64,000 bases of DNA from Chthoniobacteraceae bacterium (GCA_947476255.1 CANJPY010000001.1:53768-117767); one strand, 5' to 3'. Shown: positions 36,153 to 45,792, counted from the first letter of the stretch. Program-made: numbers and translations. Notes: generated by a model from the letters alone, not told the origin.

Positions 36153-38396
36153 ATGCTTCGCTTCACCCCTGAGCGACAATTTCTGAAGGCCAGCTTGTTT
36201 CCACTCGCCGGCTTGCTGTGCTTGCTAGCAACCATTCTTGGGGCATCAGCCAGTTACGGAGAGAGCACAGAAGCAGCAACGCCTGTCAGTTTTCTCAATG
36301 AAATCATGCCCAGGCTCACCAAAGCAGGCTGCAACGCCGGCGCCTGCCATTCCAAACCCGAGGGGCAGAATAATTTCAAACTCTCCGTTTTTGGGTACGA
36401 TCCACAACTGGATTTCAATGAGATCGTGAACGACGCAAGAGGGCGCCGCGTTTTCTTCGCGGCACCGGAGGAGAGTCTTTTGCTGCAAAAAGCCACCGGC
36501 AAACTTCCCCACGAAGGAGGCAGCCGTTTCAGTGAAGACTCCGAAACCTACAAAACGGTCTTAAACTGGCTGCGCCAGGGCGCCCCGTTTGACGGACCGG
36601 AAGTCCCCCGCCTTTCTGGGATTACAGTGAACCCCGGGCAGGTCGTTTTGGAACCCGGTGCCAGCGCTTCCCTCAAAGTCACAGCCTCTTTCTCGGACGG
36701 CAGTACCCGGGACGTGACCGCCATGACTCTTTATGCCTCCAACGACAAGGATCTCGTCTCCGTGGGCGAGACCGGCGAATTGCAGGCTGGCAAGAACCGG
36801 GGAGAGGCCGTGGTTGTCGCAAATTACATGGGCGCCGTGGCCGTTGTGCGGCCCGTCATCCCCCCTCACAAACGCCTCTCCGATGCCGATTTCAAAGCGG
36901 CGCCAGTGCAAAACGAGGCCGACCGTTTCATTTACAAGCGGCTGGAGGGACTCGGAATTCTCCCCTCAGGCTTGTGCTCGGATGCAGAGTTTTTGAGGCG
37001 CAGCACCCTGGATTGCATAGGCCGCCTGCCCACCGTGGAGGAGGCCACGGCCTTTCTAGCAGACGCCTCCCCCCACAAACGCTCGCAGTGGATTGGCAAA
37101 ATCCTCGCAGATCCCAACTACGCCGACCACTGGGCCGTGAAATGGGGCGATCTGATCCGGCCCAATCCGGTGCGCGTCGGAGTGAAGCCGGTCTACCTGC
37201 TGGACCTCTGGCTGCGGGATGCGTTTCGGCAGAACCTGCCCTATGATGTCATGGTTCGTGAACTCCTCACCGCCCAGGGGAGTTCCCACAAGTCCGGTCC
37301 CGTGGCTGTCATCCGGGACAAACGAGAGCCCGTAGACGCGAGTGGTTTTGTCAGCCAGATTTTTCTCGGGGTGCGCATGGAATGCGCGAAATGCCACCAT
37401 CATCCGAGTGAAAAATGGACCCAGGAAGACTACTTCCAGTTGGCGGCGTTTTTTGGAAAACTGCGCTCCCGCGGACAAGGCATTTCCGCACCCATCTCGG
37501 GCGAGGCGGAAATCTGGTGGTACGATGCCTCAGGCAAAGGTGTGACTCACCCTATTTCTGAGGCCGTGATGGTGCCCAAAGTGCCCGACGGCCCTGAAAT
37601 CCCGTACGTTGAGGGAGTGGATCCCCGCAAGCAACTGGTGGAATGGATGGTCCGTCCCGAAAACCCCTTCTTTGCGCGCGCCATCGTAAACCGGATCTGG
37701 AATGAGTTTTTAGGCAAAGGCATCGTGGATCCGGTGGATGATTTCCGCGCGTCCAACCCGCCCTCCAACCCCGAGTTGCTGGACTGGCTTGCCGCGGATC
37801 TCACCGCGCACCATTACGACCTCAAACATCTGATGCGGACCATCATGGAAACTGCCGCCTACCAGCGCAGCAGCCTTCCCCATCCAAGCAACACGGCCGA
37901 CCAGCGGAATTTCGCGCGTTCTCTGCGAAAGCGCCTCCCAGCCGAGGTATTGCTGGATGCGGTGGGAGATTTGACAGGCAGCCGCGAAGCCTTTGGAGGG
38001 CTTCCCCCGGGAGCGCGCGCCGTGCACACGTGGAACCACAGAATGGGTTCCGATTTTATGGACGCTTTTGGCCGCCCCAACGCCAGCCTCGAATGTCCGT
38101 GCGAGAGGGAGAGGAAACCCACCGTGGTTCAGTCGCTGCATTTGATGAATTCTCCGGCTCTTCAAACCAAACTCGCTGCGCCCAAGGGACGGGTTGCAGG
38201 TTGGGTGGCGTCCGCAAAGCCGCTTGAAGAAACGGTGAAGGAAATCTACCTCGCCGCCTACGCCCGCTATCCGGACCCGAGCGAGACGCAGGCGGCGGTG
38301 GCGCATCTCGGCAGAGAAGGCGCTTCAAGAAACGAGTCCATGCAGGATCTTGTCTGGGCGCTGGTCAACACGGCTGAATTTGTTTTTAACCATTAA
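36153..38396 (+). CDS. DUF1549/DUF1553 planctomycete-type cytochrome protein with Big domain
   Basis: A 747-aa secreted protein. A signal peptide (LFPLAGLLCLLATILGASAS) is followed by a cytochrome-like motif (AGCNAGACH, residues about 58-66), a bacterial Ig-like (Big_2) domain (VNPGQVVLEPGASASLKVTASFSDGSTRDVT), the DUF1549 domain (about residues 250-450) with ECAKCHHHPSEKW, and the DUF1553 domain (FFARAIVNRIWNEFLGKGIVDP to the C-terminus). It is the first gene of a four-gene operon; DUF1501 follows by 4 bp. Such pairs are abundant in Planctomycetota and Verrucomicrobiota; roles in polysaccharide degradation or redox have been suggested but not established. Confidence 0.9.
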   Translation: MLRFTPERQFLKASLFPLAGLLCLLATILGASASYGESTEAATPVSFLNEIMPRLTKAGCNAGACHSKPEGQNNFKLSVFGYDPQLDFNEIVNDARGRRVFFAAPEESLLLQKATGKLPHEGGSRFSEDSETYKTVLNWLRQGAPFDGPEVPRLSGITVNPGQVVLEPGASASLKVTASFSDGSTRDVTAMTLYASNDKDLVSVGETGELQAGKNRGEAVVVANYMGAVAVVRPVIPPHKRLSDADFKAAPVQNEADRFIYKRLEGLGILPSGLCSDAEFLRRSTLDCIGRLPTVEEATAFLADASPHKRSQWIGKILADPNYADHWAVKWGDLIRPNPVRVGVKPVYLLDLWLRDAFRQNLPYDVMVRELLTAQGSSHKSGPVAVIRDKREPVDASGFVSQIFLGVRMECAKCHHHPSEKWTQEDYFQLAAFFGKLRSRGQGISAPISGEAEIWWYDASGKGVTHPISEAVMVPKVPDGPEIPYVEGVDPRKQLVEWMVRPENPFFARAIVNRIWNEFLGKGIVDPVDDFRASNPPSNPELLDWLAADLTAHHYDLKHLMRTIMETAAYQRSSLPHPSNTADQRNFARSLRKRLPAEVLLDAVGDLTGSREAFGGLPPGARAVHTWNHRMGSDFMDAFGRPNASLECPCERERKPTVVQSLHLMNSPALQTKLAAPKGRVAGWVASAKPLEETVKEIYLAAYARYPDPSETQAAVAHLGREGASRNESMQDLVWALVNTAEFVFNH

Positions 38397-38400
38397 CGTC

Positions 38401-39732
38401 ATGGAACCCTCCTTCAATTGCAATGGCATCGGCCGCCGTAATTTCCTCCAGCTCGGTTTCGGGGCGCTGGGTGGTCTTGGTTTCACGGAATTGCTGCAAC
38501 GCCGCGCTGAAGCCGCGAAAGCCAAAGGCACTTCCACCAGCAACGTGAACTGCATTCTGATCTGGCTGGACGGCGGGCCCTCTCATTACGAGACGTTTGA
38601 TCCAAAACCAGACGCCCCAGCCGATATTCGCGGCGAGTTTAAATCCATACCGACCGCCATTCCCGGCGTGCATTTCAGCGAAATCCTTCCGACCCTCGCA
38701 AAAATCGCCGACAAGTTCGCCGTCGTTCGTTCCATTTGCCACAAAGACCCCAACCATGGCGGCGGCAATCACTACTTGATGACGGGCGCCCCCACTCCCG
38801 TACCCGTGGGCTGCGGCGCCTTCGTGAGCTATCATCCCTCCTTCGGCTCGATGGTTTCCCACGAACGGGGCGTCCGAAACGGGCTGCCCGCCTACGTCAG
38901 TCTGCCCTCCATGGCGCGCTCCGGTGGTCCGAATTTCCTTGGCGCACAACACTCGCCTTTTGTGATTTCTGGAGATCCAAACCAGACTGGGTTTCGAGTG
39001 CGCGACGTGACGCTTCCCGCCGACATCAGCGAAGGCCGGGCATCGTCGCGCAACGCCCTCTTGTCTTCCTTGGACCGGATGCAGCGCATCCAAGAGGCCG
39101 CGGCTGAAGACCCGCTGGTCGGGTTCGACCAGTCTTACAAACAAGGCTTTAACCTCCTTGCCTCCCAGCCGGCACAGGCCGCGTTTGACCTCTCCAAGGA
39201 GCCGGAGGCCATCCGGAAACTATACGGGGAAACAGATTTCGGACAGCGCCTTCTTCTCGCGAGGCGGTTGGCTGAAGTCGGCGTTTCCTTCACCGTCGCC
39301 TACTGGGGCGGCTGGGACAACCATCGCACGCTCTTCAAAACCTACCGCGAAGGGTTTGGCCAAAAACTCGACCAAGGTCTGAGCGGCCTCATCATCGATC
39401 TCGAACAGCGGGGCATGCTCGACTCCACTCTCGTGGTCTGTCTCGGCGAGTTTGGACGCACACCGAAAGTCAATAAAGACGCGGGGCGCGACCACTGGCC
39501 GGGCGCCATGTCCGTCTTTATGGCGGGTGCAGGGATTCCAAAGGGAGCGATCATTGGCGCGACGGATCCCAAGGGCTATTACGCATCCGAAAATATCTAC
39601 ACGCCCGAAGACTTCGCCGTTTCCCTCTATTCCAAGCTGGGCGTTGATCCTCACCAAACCCTCCACACCAACTCCGGCCGGCCTGTGCAATTGGTAAACG
39701 GCGGGCGCCAGATCAAAGAGCTCTTTGTATGA
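38401..39732 (+). CDS. DUF1501 family protein with Tat signal
   Basis: A 443-aa protein of the alkaline-phosphatase/sulfatase-like DUF1501 group. The N-terminus has a twin-arginine motif (GRRNFLQLGFGALGG). Domain marks: NCILIWLDGGPSHYETFDPKP, SICHKDPNHGGGNHYLMTG, LVVCLGEFGRTPKVNKDAGRDHWPGAMSVFMAGAGI, and a C-terminus HTNSGRPVQLVNGG. The substrate is unknown. The ATG at 38401 is 4 bp after the DUF1549 gene; the next gene overlaps by 4 bp. Export would use the Tat system. Confidence 0.92.
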   Translation: MEPSFNCNGIGRRNFLQLGFGALGGLGFTELLQRRAEAAKAKGTSTSNVNCILIWLDGGPSHYETFDPKPDAPADIRGEFKSIPTAIPGVHFSEILPTLAKIADKFAVVRSICHKDPNHGGGNHYLMTGAPTPVPVGCGAFVSYHPSFGSMVSHERGVRNGLPAYVSLPSMARSGGPNFLGAQHSPFVISGDPNQTGFRVRDVTLPADISEGRASSRNALLSSLDRMQRIQEAAAEDPLVGFDQSYKQGFNLLASQPAQAAFDLSKEPEAIRKLYGETDFGQRLLLARRLAEVGVSFTVAYWGGWDNHRTLFKTYREGFGQKLDQGLSGLIIDLEQRGMLDSTLVVCLGEFGRTPKVNKDAGRDHWPGAMSVFMAGAGIPKGAIIGATDPKGYYASENIYTPEDFAVSLYSKLGVDPHQTLHTNSGRPVQLVNGGRQIKELFV

Positions 39733-41426
39733 GTTCTCTTTTGAGGCACCGGGGGGGGCTCCTGCTCCGCGTTGCCTGTGCTTTGTTGTTTTCGCATCAC
39801 CACGTTGTGCAGGCTGCGTTCCCTTTGCTCACGGGCGTCACCCCTTTCGCGGCGAACCCGGGCAAGACTGTCCCAGTCAAGTTCGCCGGTAAACTGGACG
39901 GCAGGGCACGCCAGGTTTGGTGCGATGACCCGTCGATCGTTTTTTCCCTGCCAGATGCCTCTGGAAATGCGACGGTAACCGTGGCCCCAGACGCCCAGCC
40001 CGGGCTGCACTTGGTGCGTTTCCTCAACACGGAGGGCGCCACCTTGCCTATCCGTTTCGCCGTAGGCCCCCTGCCTCTGCTGGAGGAAAAGGAGCCCAAC
40101 GATGAATTCGCTGCCGCCCAGCAGATTACGAAGCTCCCTGTCTGGCTTCAGGGCAGGCTTGAAAAACCCGGAGACGTGGACCACTTCTCCCTCGTGCTCA
40201 AAAAGGGAGTTCCTCTCCTGCTCAAGGTGGACGGATATTCACTCGGATCCCCCGTCGATCTGATCCTCCATGTGCTGGACCAAACCGGCAGCAAGGTCGC
40301 GACTTACAGCGATGGACGCAACCTGGATCCCGAGGGCATTTTTGTGCCTCCCGCCGACGGCCCCTATACCCTTCAGATCGCGGGCTTCGCTCATCCGCCA
40401 GGAATGGACGTCAGCTTTACAGGTTCTGCGGCATGTGTTTATCAAATTGCACTATCCCTTGGCCCCTTCGTCGACCGCATCTTCCCCGCAGCGGTCGCCC
40501 CTGGCGATAAAACGACGGCAGAGTTGCGGGGCATTGGCGTCTCCCCGGGTTCCCGCCGGGAATTTACTCCAGCGGATTTGGTGGGAATAAGAGAAGTCGC
40601 CACTTTGTTTCCAAAGGAAGCAGTAGCGCCGATTTCCGTGTTGCGCCCCCGCCACCCGATTGTCTCGCCCCCGCACGGTTCCTTGGAAGCACCTTTACTG
40701 GTGTCGGTGCCCACCGTGATTGCGGGACAGCTGGAAAAGGATGGAGTTGTCGCTGCGTACAAGGTGGCCATGAAAAAGGGCGAACGCATGGCCGCCCGTT
40801 TTTGGTCGCGCAGTCTGGGCCTTGGAGTGGAGGGGGATTTGTCGGTCAAAGGTCCCAGCGGCCAACAAATCGCGGCGAACGCGAATCCCGCCGATATTAC
40901 TTCCGAGCCGAGTGTTGTGTGGACCGCCACCGTCGAGGGTGAATACACCCTCTTGATACGCGACCTCTTCAGTCGCGGCGGCGAACGCTTTGAGTTCCTG
41001 GCAGAAATCGCGCCGCCCACAGCCTCGTTTTCCGTGGAACTTCCAGACGGCAAACCGGCGCGCGTGGAAATGGGCAAGACTCTGGTGCTCAAGGCAAAAG
41101 TCGTCCTGAATGAGGGCTGGAAAGAGCCGCTCGTTCTGCGCGTTCAAGGCTTGCCGGACGGCGTGTTTGCCCCGGAGGTGCCCGTTCCAGAAAAAGGCGG
41201 AACTGTGGATATCACTCTCACGTGCGCTTCAAATGCCCCTGCGGGAACAGCGCCGGCAAGGATCTCGGTTTGGACTCAGGCTACGCCACCCGTTTTTGTA
41301 GAGGCGGCATATTCACTCCGTAATGAATTGAAACGCGGCGACTCCACCTCGGATTTTGCCCGGGATCTTTGGCTCACTGTCACTCCGCCCGGAGCGCCGC
41401 CGCCTCCCACTCCTGAAAAAAAGTAA
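39729..41426 (+). CDS. Secreted PPC-domain protein
   Basis: A 565-aa protein with a signal peptide (LLLRVACALLFSHHHVVQA), an IPT/TIG-like first domain (FPLLTGVTPFAANPGKTVPVKF), and a bacterial pre-peptidase C-terminal (PPC) domain (EKEPNDEFAAAQQITKLPVWLQGRLEKPGDVDHF). A second PPC-like beta-sandwich follows near residues 345-440. No enzyme domain is visible; it may be a structural or binding component. ATGA overlap with the DUF1501 gene shows coupling. It is the third member of the planctomycete-type operon. Confidence 0.85.
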   Translation: MSSLLRHRGGLLLRVACALLFSHHHVVQAAFPLLTGVTPFAANPGKTVPVKFAGKLDGRARQVWCDDPSIVFSLPDASGNATVTVAPDAQPGLHLVRFLNTEGATLPIRFAVGPLPLLEEKEPNDEFAAAQQITKLPVWLQGRLEKPGDVDHFSLVLKKGVPLLLKVDGYSLGSPVDLILHVLDQTGSKVATYSDGRNLDPEGIFVPPADGPYTLQIAGFAHPPGMDVSFTGSAACVYQIALSLGPFVDRIFPAAVAPGDKTTAELRGIGVSPGSRREFTPADLVGIREVATLFPKEAVAPISVLRPRHPIVSPPHGSLEAPLLVSVPTVIAGQLEKDGVVAAYKVAMKKGERMAARFWSRSLGLGVEGDLSVKGPSGQQIAANANPADITSEPSVVWTATVEGEYTLLIRDLFSRGGERFEFLAEIAPPTASFSVELPDGKPARVEMGKTLVLKAKVVLNEGWKEPLVLRVQGLPDGVFAPEVPVPEKGGTVDITLTCASNAPAGTAPARISVWTQATPPVFVEAAYSLRNELKRGDSTSDFARDLWLTVTPPGAPPPPTPEKK

Positions 41427-41435
41427 CAAGCTCCC

Positions 41436-42788
41436 ATGCTTCCACGGATTTTATTTTCTGCGCTTGCTCTGGCTGTTCTCGGCCCGGCCACCGAGGCAGC
41501 TGATTCGCCTGCTGCGGCTGCTGCGGCTGGTGCAAACGCCCCTGCCGTCGCCGCTTTGGAGGTCTTTCGTGACGAATGTGTGGCGTGCCACCGCACCGGC
41601 AAAGCCAAGGGCGGCCTTAAACTCGAAACCTTGGAAACCATCAAAGCCGGCGGTGAATCAGGACCTGTGATCCATCCCGAGCGTCTTTCGGAAAGCCCTC
41701 TGCTTACGGTGCTCTCGTCCAAGGGAGACCCGCACATGCCTCCAAAAAAACAGCTCACCGACGCGCAAATGACCGCAGTACGCGCATGGCTGGAAGCTGG
41801 CACGCCGTGGGATGCCGCAGTCATGAACAGGCCTCCACGTAGCAAACCAATCGCCTTAAAACCCCTGCCCAATAGCGTCCACCCCGTGCTGGCGATCGCC
41901 TTTTCTCCGAACGGAGAAACACTCGCGGTGGCTCGAGGCGGAAATATTGAATTGCGAGACGCCACGGCTCCCCGTTATCCCGTCAAGAGCACCTTCACCG
42001 CGGAACCGGACACCGTTCAATCGCTGTTGTGGCTGCAGGATTCCCAGACCCTCGTCACGGGCGGATTCCGTCGAATCAGTTTTTGGAGCACCCCGGATGG
42101 AGGTTCGAAAGGCTCTATTGCAGAAGGTCTTAGCGGCGATGTCACCGCCCTTTGTTCTCATGGCGAAACGCTCTGGAGCGCCGATTCCCTGGCCAGTCGC
42201 GGCGGCTTTGTGCACCGCATCGCCTTGGCGGACCGCCGGATTCTTCAGACCTGGAAAGCCCACGACGATTCGGTCTACGGCCTCGCCGTTTCCCAAGACG
42301 GAACATGGCTGGCGAGCGCCGGCGCCGACCGCCTTGCGCGCCGCTGGAATCCCGCGACGGGCGCGCTCGCAGCCACTTACGAAGGCCATACCAATCACGT
42401 GCTTTGTGTGGTATTCGATCCCAAAAACCCTCGCCTTGCCACCACGGGGGCCGACCGCGAAGTCAAAATCTGGGACCGGGACAGCAGGGAACAGGACGCC
42501 GTTCTGGGGGACAAAAAGCAGGTAACGTCCGCTCTGGACTGGTCCTCGGATGGAAAGCGTCTTGCAAGCGTGACCGACCGCGGCACAGGTTGGGTCTTTT
42601 CGGAGATTCAAAAACACACTGGCGAACAAAGTTCGGCCACCTCCAAGATTCAAAAATTAGAAAAGGTGAACGCGGTGCTGCAGTGCGTCAGCGCCAACAA
42701 AGACGGCACCCGGGTGGCGGCGGGAGGGGCCGCCGGACAACTCTTCGTTTGGAACGGCGTGGACGGCAAATTAATTCCCCTGGATTGA
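41436..42788 (+). CDS. Secreted cytochrome (PSCyt-type) fused to WD40 repeats
   Basis: A 450-aa protein with a signal peptide (LPRILFSALALAVLGPATEA), a planctomycete-type cytochrome C domain (ECVACHRTGKAKGGLKLET, LTVLSSKGDPHMPPKKQLTDAQMTAVRAWLEAGTPWD) and a WD40 propeller from about residue 150 (HPVLAIAFSPNGETLAVA, HDDSVYGLAVSQDGTWLASAGADRLARRWN, HTNHVLCVVFDPKNPRLATTGADREVKIWD). Last gene of the block; a terminator hairpin follows 12 bp after the stop. Confidence 0.9.
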   Translation: MLPRILFSALALAVLGPATEAADSPAAAAAAGANAPAVAALEVFRDECVACHRTGKAKGGLKLETLETIKAGGESGPVIHPERLSESPLLTVLSSKGDPHMPPKKQLTDAQMTAVRAWLEAGTPWDAAVMNRPPRSKPIALKPLPNSVHPVLAIAFSPNGETLAVARGGNIELRDATAPRYPVKSTFTAEPDTVQSLLWLQDSQTLVTGGFRRISFWSTPDGGSKGSIAEGLSGDVTALCSHGETLWSADSLASRGGFVHRIALADRRILQTWKAHDDSVYGLAVSQDGTWLASAGADRLARRWNPATGALAATYEGHTNHVLCVVFDPKNPRLATTGADREVKIWDRDSREQDAVLGDKKQVTSALDWSSDGKRLASVTDRGTGWVFSEIQKHTGEQSSATSKIQKLEKVNAVLQCVSANKDGTRVAAGGAAGQLFVWNGVDGKLIPLD

Positions 42789-42800
42789 GCCCATCCCCTC

Positions 42801-42851
42801 AAAAAACATGCGCCTCGGGAAAAGCTTCCCAAGGCGCACGTTACGTTTTTT
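42801..42851. terminator. Bidirectional intrinsic terminator between convergent genes
   Basis: TGCGCCT (42809-42815), one mismatch, GGGAA (42817-42821), loop AAGC, TTCCC (42826-42830) and AGGCGCA (42832-42838), with A6 before it (42801-42806) and T6 after (42846-42851). It can serve both the WD40 gene and the oppositely oriented oxidoreductase gene. Confidence 0.8.
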
Positions 42852-42868
42852 AGAACCGGCGGGGCGGT

Positions 42869-44257
42869 TTAGTATTCCCGCTTGGTTTTGATGCCCGGCT
42901 CCGGCACTGGGTAGAGGCCCTTCGCATCCACCTGCACGGGAGCGGGCGAGTCCATCGTAAACTTATCGGCGTCCGGAGCATATTCATGCTCGTGGTTGAG
43001 CATCTCGTCGAGGGTCACCTCCTGGGCCGTGTGCGTGGCGTAACGCCCCATGGAGGTCACCACGCTGGCCATGACTCCACGTTCTACTTCGTTGTACGGG
43101 GTGTCATTACGAATGGCAGCCGTCAGATCCTGCCATTCATTGAAATACGGATCGTCTGCAATTTTGGGATCCGGCGAAGTCCACAGCATGTTCTCCTTTG
43201 TGGGAGACTGGCCTTTGTAAGTGCTGGAAGGACGACCGCAGTCCCCATTTTTAGAAACCACAGCCATCCCTTTGCTTCCGTGCGCGTAGCTGGAATAAAT
43301 TGGCAGGGCTCCATTCATGCAACGACCGTCCATAAACAGCTTTGCCCCGTCCTCGAAGGTGTATTCGACGGAATACGAGTCAAAGTTCTGGTCGATATAG
43401 GTCTTGCCGCCGGGAGCCACGCGAGAGGTGCGCCCGCCCACGCCCTGACACTTCACCGGCCAGGCGTTCTTAAGCCAGCACAGATGGTCCACGTGGTGGA
43501 TATAGAAGTCACTGAAGGCTCCGCCGCTGGCCCACAAGAAGCTGTGGAAGCGGGAGATCTGCCACAGCAGCTCGTTGGGATCGCCGGGCCATGGTTCCGA
43601 AAACGCAGAGCCAATCACACCCTGCATCCGGTAACCGCGCATGAAATTGATGTCACCGATTTCGCCATCCTGAATGCGCTTGTGAAGTTCCTGCATCGCA
43701 TGGCTGTGCCGAGACATGAGTCCCACTCCGACCTTGAGGTTTTTCGCCGAAGCCTGCTTGCCGAGTTCCAGCATGCGGCGTGAGGTCGGACCGTCTGCCG
43801 TGATGGGTTTTTCCATGAACACGTTCAGACGCTTTTCAATCGCATACTTGAAATGCACCCAGCGGAACGCAAGCGGGGTCGTGAAGATGGCAATGTCTCC
43901 GGGGCGAAGCGCATCCATCGCGTGTTTGTAACCATCAAACCCAATGTATTTGCGGTCTCCCACATCGACCTGATCTTGAAATTTGGCGCTCAACGATTTA
44001 AAGCTGGTGTCAAGCTTGCGCTGAAAGACATCGGCCATCGCGACTAGTTTTGGGGCGCCAACCTGCGCCATCGCATTAACCGCGGCTCCGGTGCCCCGGC
44101 CACCGCATCCAATCAGGGCAATACGAAGCTGATCGCTGCCCTGTGCATGCACATGGGGAAGAGTAATGCCGGCCAAAGCGGAAGCGCCCAGAGTCAGTCC
44201 GGAGGCTTTAACAAAATCTCGTCTTGTGAGGGGGGATATATCTGTGGAGGAGTCCAT
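42869..44257 (-). CDS. Tat-exported Gfo/Idh/MocA oxidoreductase
   Basis: A 462-aa protein with a twin-arginine signal (TRRDFVKASGLTLGASALAG), a Rossmann domain (LRIALIGCGGRGTGAAVNAMA, then VAMADVF), FMEKPITADGPTSRRMLELG (the conserved EKP) and a C-terminal alpha/beta domain. Gfo/Idh/MocA enzymes oxidise or isomerise sugars with NAD(P). Exported members are frequent in Verrucomicrobiota and Planctomycetota, and their cofactor is expected to be loaded before export. The ATG at 44257 gives the complete Tat signal. Confidence 0.9.
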   Translation of the reverse strand: MDSSTDISPLTRRDFVKASGLTLGASALAGITLPHVHAQGSDQLRIALIGCGGRGTGAAVNAMAQVGAPKLVAMADVFQRKLDTSFKSLSAKFQDQVDVGDRKYIGFDGYKHAMDALRPGDIAIFTTPLAFRWVHFKYAIEKRLNVFMEKPITADGPTSRRMLELGKQASAKNLKVGVGLMSRHSHAMQELHKRIQDGEIGDINFMRGYRMQGVIGSAFSEPWPGDPNELLWQISRFHSFLWASGGAFSDFYIHHVDHLCWLKNAWPVKCQGVGGRTSRVAPGGKTYIDQNFDSYSVEYTFEDGAKLFMDGRCMNGALPIYSSYAHGSKGMAVVSKNGDCGRPSSTYKGQSPTKENMLWTSPDPKIADDPYFNEWQDLTAAIRNDTPYNEVERGVMASVVTSMGRYATHTAQEVTLDEMLNHEHEYAPDADKFTMDSPAPVQVDAKGLYPVPEPGIKTKREY

Positions 44258-44426
44258 CCCTGAAGTCTCCCAAGTCTCCCCGACCAGTGTCAACCACGCT
44301 CATCTAAATTGATCGGCATCGTTCAGATTGGAAAAAACGACTAAGAGATAGGGCGTGAAAGGATAGCTCGCCGCGCTCACCGCAGAAGGGCAGCCACCGC
44401 GCACGGAGATCGCAAGCGTGCGCTGT

Positions 44427-44498
44427 ACCACTACTCCACCACTACTCCACCACTACTCCACCACTACTCCACCACTACTCCACCACTACTCCACCACT
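44427..44498. repeat. 11-bp minisatellite, six copies
   Basis: Six copies of CTACTCCACCA with starts at 44431, 44442, 44453, 44464, 44475 and 44486. The period is 11 bp, not a multiple of three. The 3' end of the RND adaptor gene runs into it: the last residues (GGVVVE) and the stop codon are encoded by repeat sequence. Confidence 0.92.
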
Positions 44499-45677
44499 TA
44501 CCACTTCGACTCGAATGCCCTCCGAGAGCGAGTCTGGCGGGTTCACAATCACGCGCGACTCCGCGGTGACCCCCTCCAACAGTTCAACGGAGCTGCCAAA
44601 ATCCCTTCCCAGAGTCACTTTCACAAGCCGCACCACACCGCCGCCGTCCACAACCGCCACCTGGGCTCCCTCGGACCGAAAAATAAGCGCATTGGCGGAT
44701 ACCGTCAGGGGGGCCTCCTTCTGGGCGCTCGGAAGCAGCACTTGCGCGTAACTTCCCGCCAGGAGCCTGCCATTGGCATTGTCCACTTCCAACTCGGCCA
44801 GAAGAGTGCGCGACGCGGGATCAATAGATCCCGCCGAACGGACTATTTTTGCTTTGAACGTCTCGGAGCGCAATTCCGGCAGGGCGATCTCAGCATCCTG
44901 CCCGGCCTCAATACTGCGGGCATAAGCTTGAGGCACTCGCACAAAAACCCTTAAGCGCCGGGTTTCAGATAGTTTGAAGAGCTCTTTGGAACCGCCAGCC
45001 TCCACCAGTTGCCCCACTTCCAAGCGACGCGCCGTAATCGTGCCCTCGAACGGAGCTGTTATCGTCGCAAACTTCGCAATCTGGTTAAACCGCTGCACCT
45101 CGGCGCGGGCAGCGTCCGCAGCCGCCGTTTTAAGCTCCAAATCCGCCTTTTTTTCGTCGGCTTCCTGTTTGGAAGCCGTGCGCGCTTCCAGCAGTTCTTC
45201 CCAACGGCGGGCCGTGGTGGAGGCCAGATGTCTGGCGGCCTCCGCCAGCGCGAGCTGCGCCTCCGCGCGAGCGCTTTCCCTCTGCAGTTCAGGAGTATCG
45301 AGCTCCGCCAACACCTGACCCGCAGTCACGTGGTCCCCCATGTCCACGCTCCAGCTCCGAACATAACCCGGCACCCGCGCCAAAATGGACGCCTCCGCCG
45401 CGGGCTTGAGTTCGCCCGAGAGGGACAGAACCGCGGAGGCCGGCGCAGGGGCAGGCCTCGCCACTTTGACACGAACAACGGCGAGATCCTTTGTATCCGC
45501 CACCACAACCTCCTGTTGCTTAAGTTTGGGGAGCCAGCCCCAGTAAAAAGCGCCCGCTCCCAGAGCCGCGATCAACAACAGCACGGTATAGAATGCACCC
45601 CCGGAAGTCTCCGTCAGCTCTGTAGATGCAGAATGTTCTTTAGCGGCGTTCACAATCGTTCGTGGTAAGAAAACCAT
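44475..45677 (-). CDS. RND-type efflux adaptor (HlyD family), without pump partner
   Basis: A 400-aa membrane-fusion protein. A membrane anchor (FYTVLLLIAALGAGAFYWGW) is followed by lipoyl (LSLSGELKPAAEASILARVPGYVRSWSVDMGDHV), alpha-hairpin (about residues 130-190, ERTASK-type heptads), second lipoyl (ATITAPFEGTITARRLEVGQLVEAG), beta-barrel and membrane-proximal domains. It is typical of RND/HAE efflux adaptors. No RND pump or TolC follows; the gene ends in the 11-bp minisatellite instead. The ATG at 45677 is preferred to an upstream TTG at 45689. Confidence 0.85.
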   Translation of the reverse strand: MVFLPRTIVNAAKEHSASTELTETSGGAFYTVLLLIAALGAGAFYWGWLPKLKQQEVVVADTKDLAVVRVKVARPAPAPASAVLSLSGELKPAAEASILARVPGYVRSWSVDMGDHVTAGQVLAELDTPELQRESARAEAQLALAEAARHLASTTARRWEELLEARTASKQEADEKKADLELKTAAADAARAEVQRFNQIAKFATITAPFEGTITARRLEVGQLVEAGGSKELFKLSETRRLRVFVRVPQAYARSIEAGQDAEIALPELRSETFKAKIVRSAGSIDPASRTLLAELEVDNANGRLLAGSYAQVLLPSAQKEAPLTVSANALIFRSEGAQVAVVDGGGVVRLVKVTLGRDFGSSVELLEGVTAESRVIVNPPDSLSEGIRVEVVSGGVVVE

Positions 45678-45683
45678 CGGGCT

Positions 45684-45698
45684 CCACAAAAATTGTGG
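45684..45698. promoter_or_regulatory. Perfect 6-bp inverted repeat before the RND adaptor start
   Basis: CCACAA, AAA spacer, TTGTGG, lying 7 bp upstream of the adaptor ATG on the minus strand, in the region shared with the divergent ABC operon. It could be an operator for a small dimeric repressor, but the short length allows chance. Confidence 0.3.
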
Positions 45699-45792
45699 TT
45701 TTTTGACAGACGCCAGCGGGGGAGAAAGCGTCTTTCAGTAGAAACTCCCGAGACATTGACGCTAAGCCCACCGGGTGGTTGGATCAAGGCAC

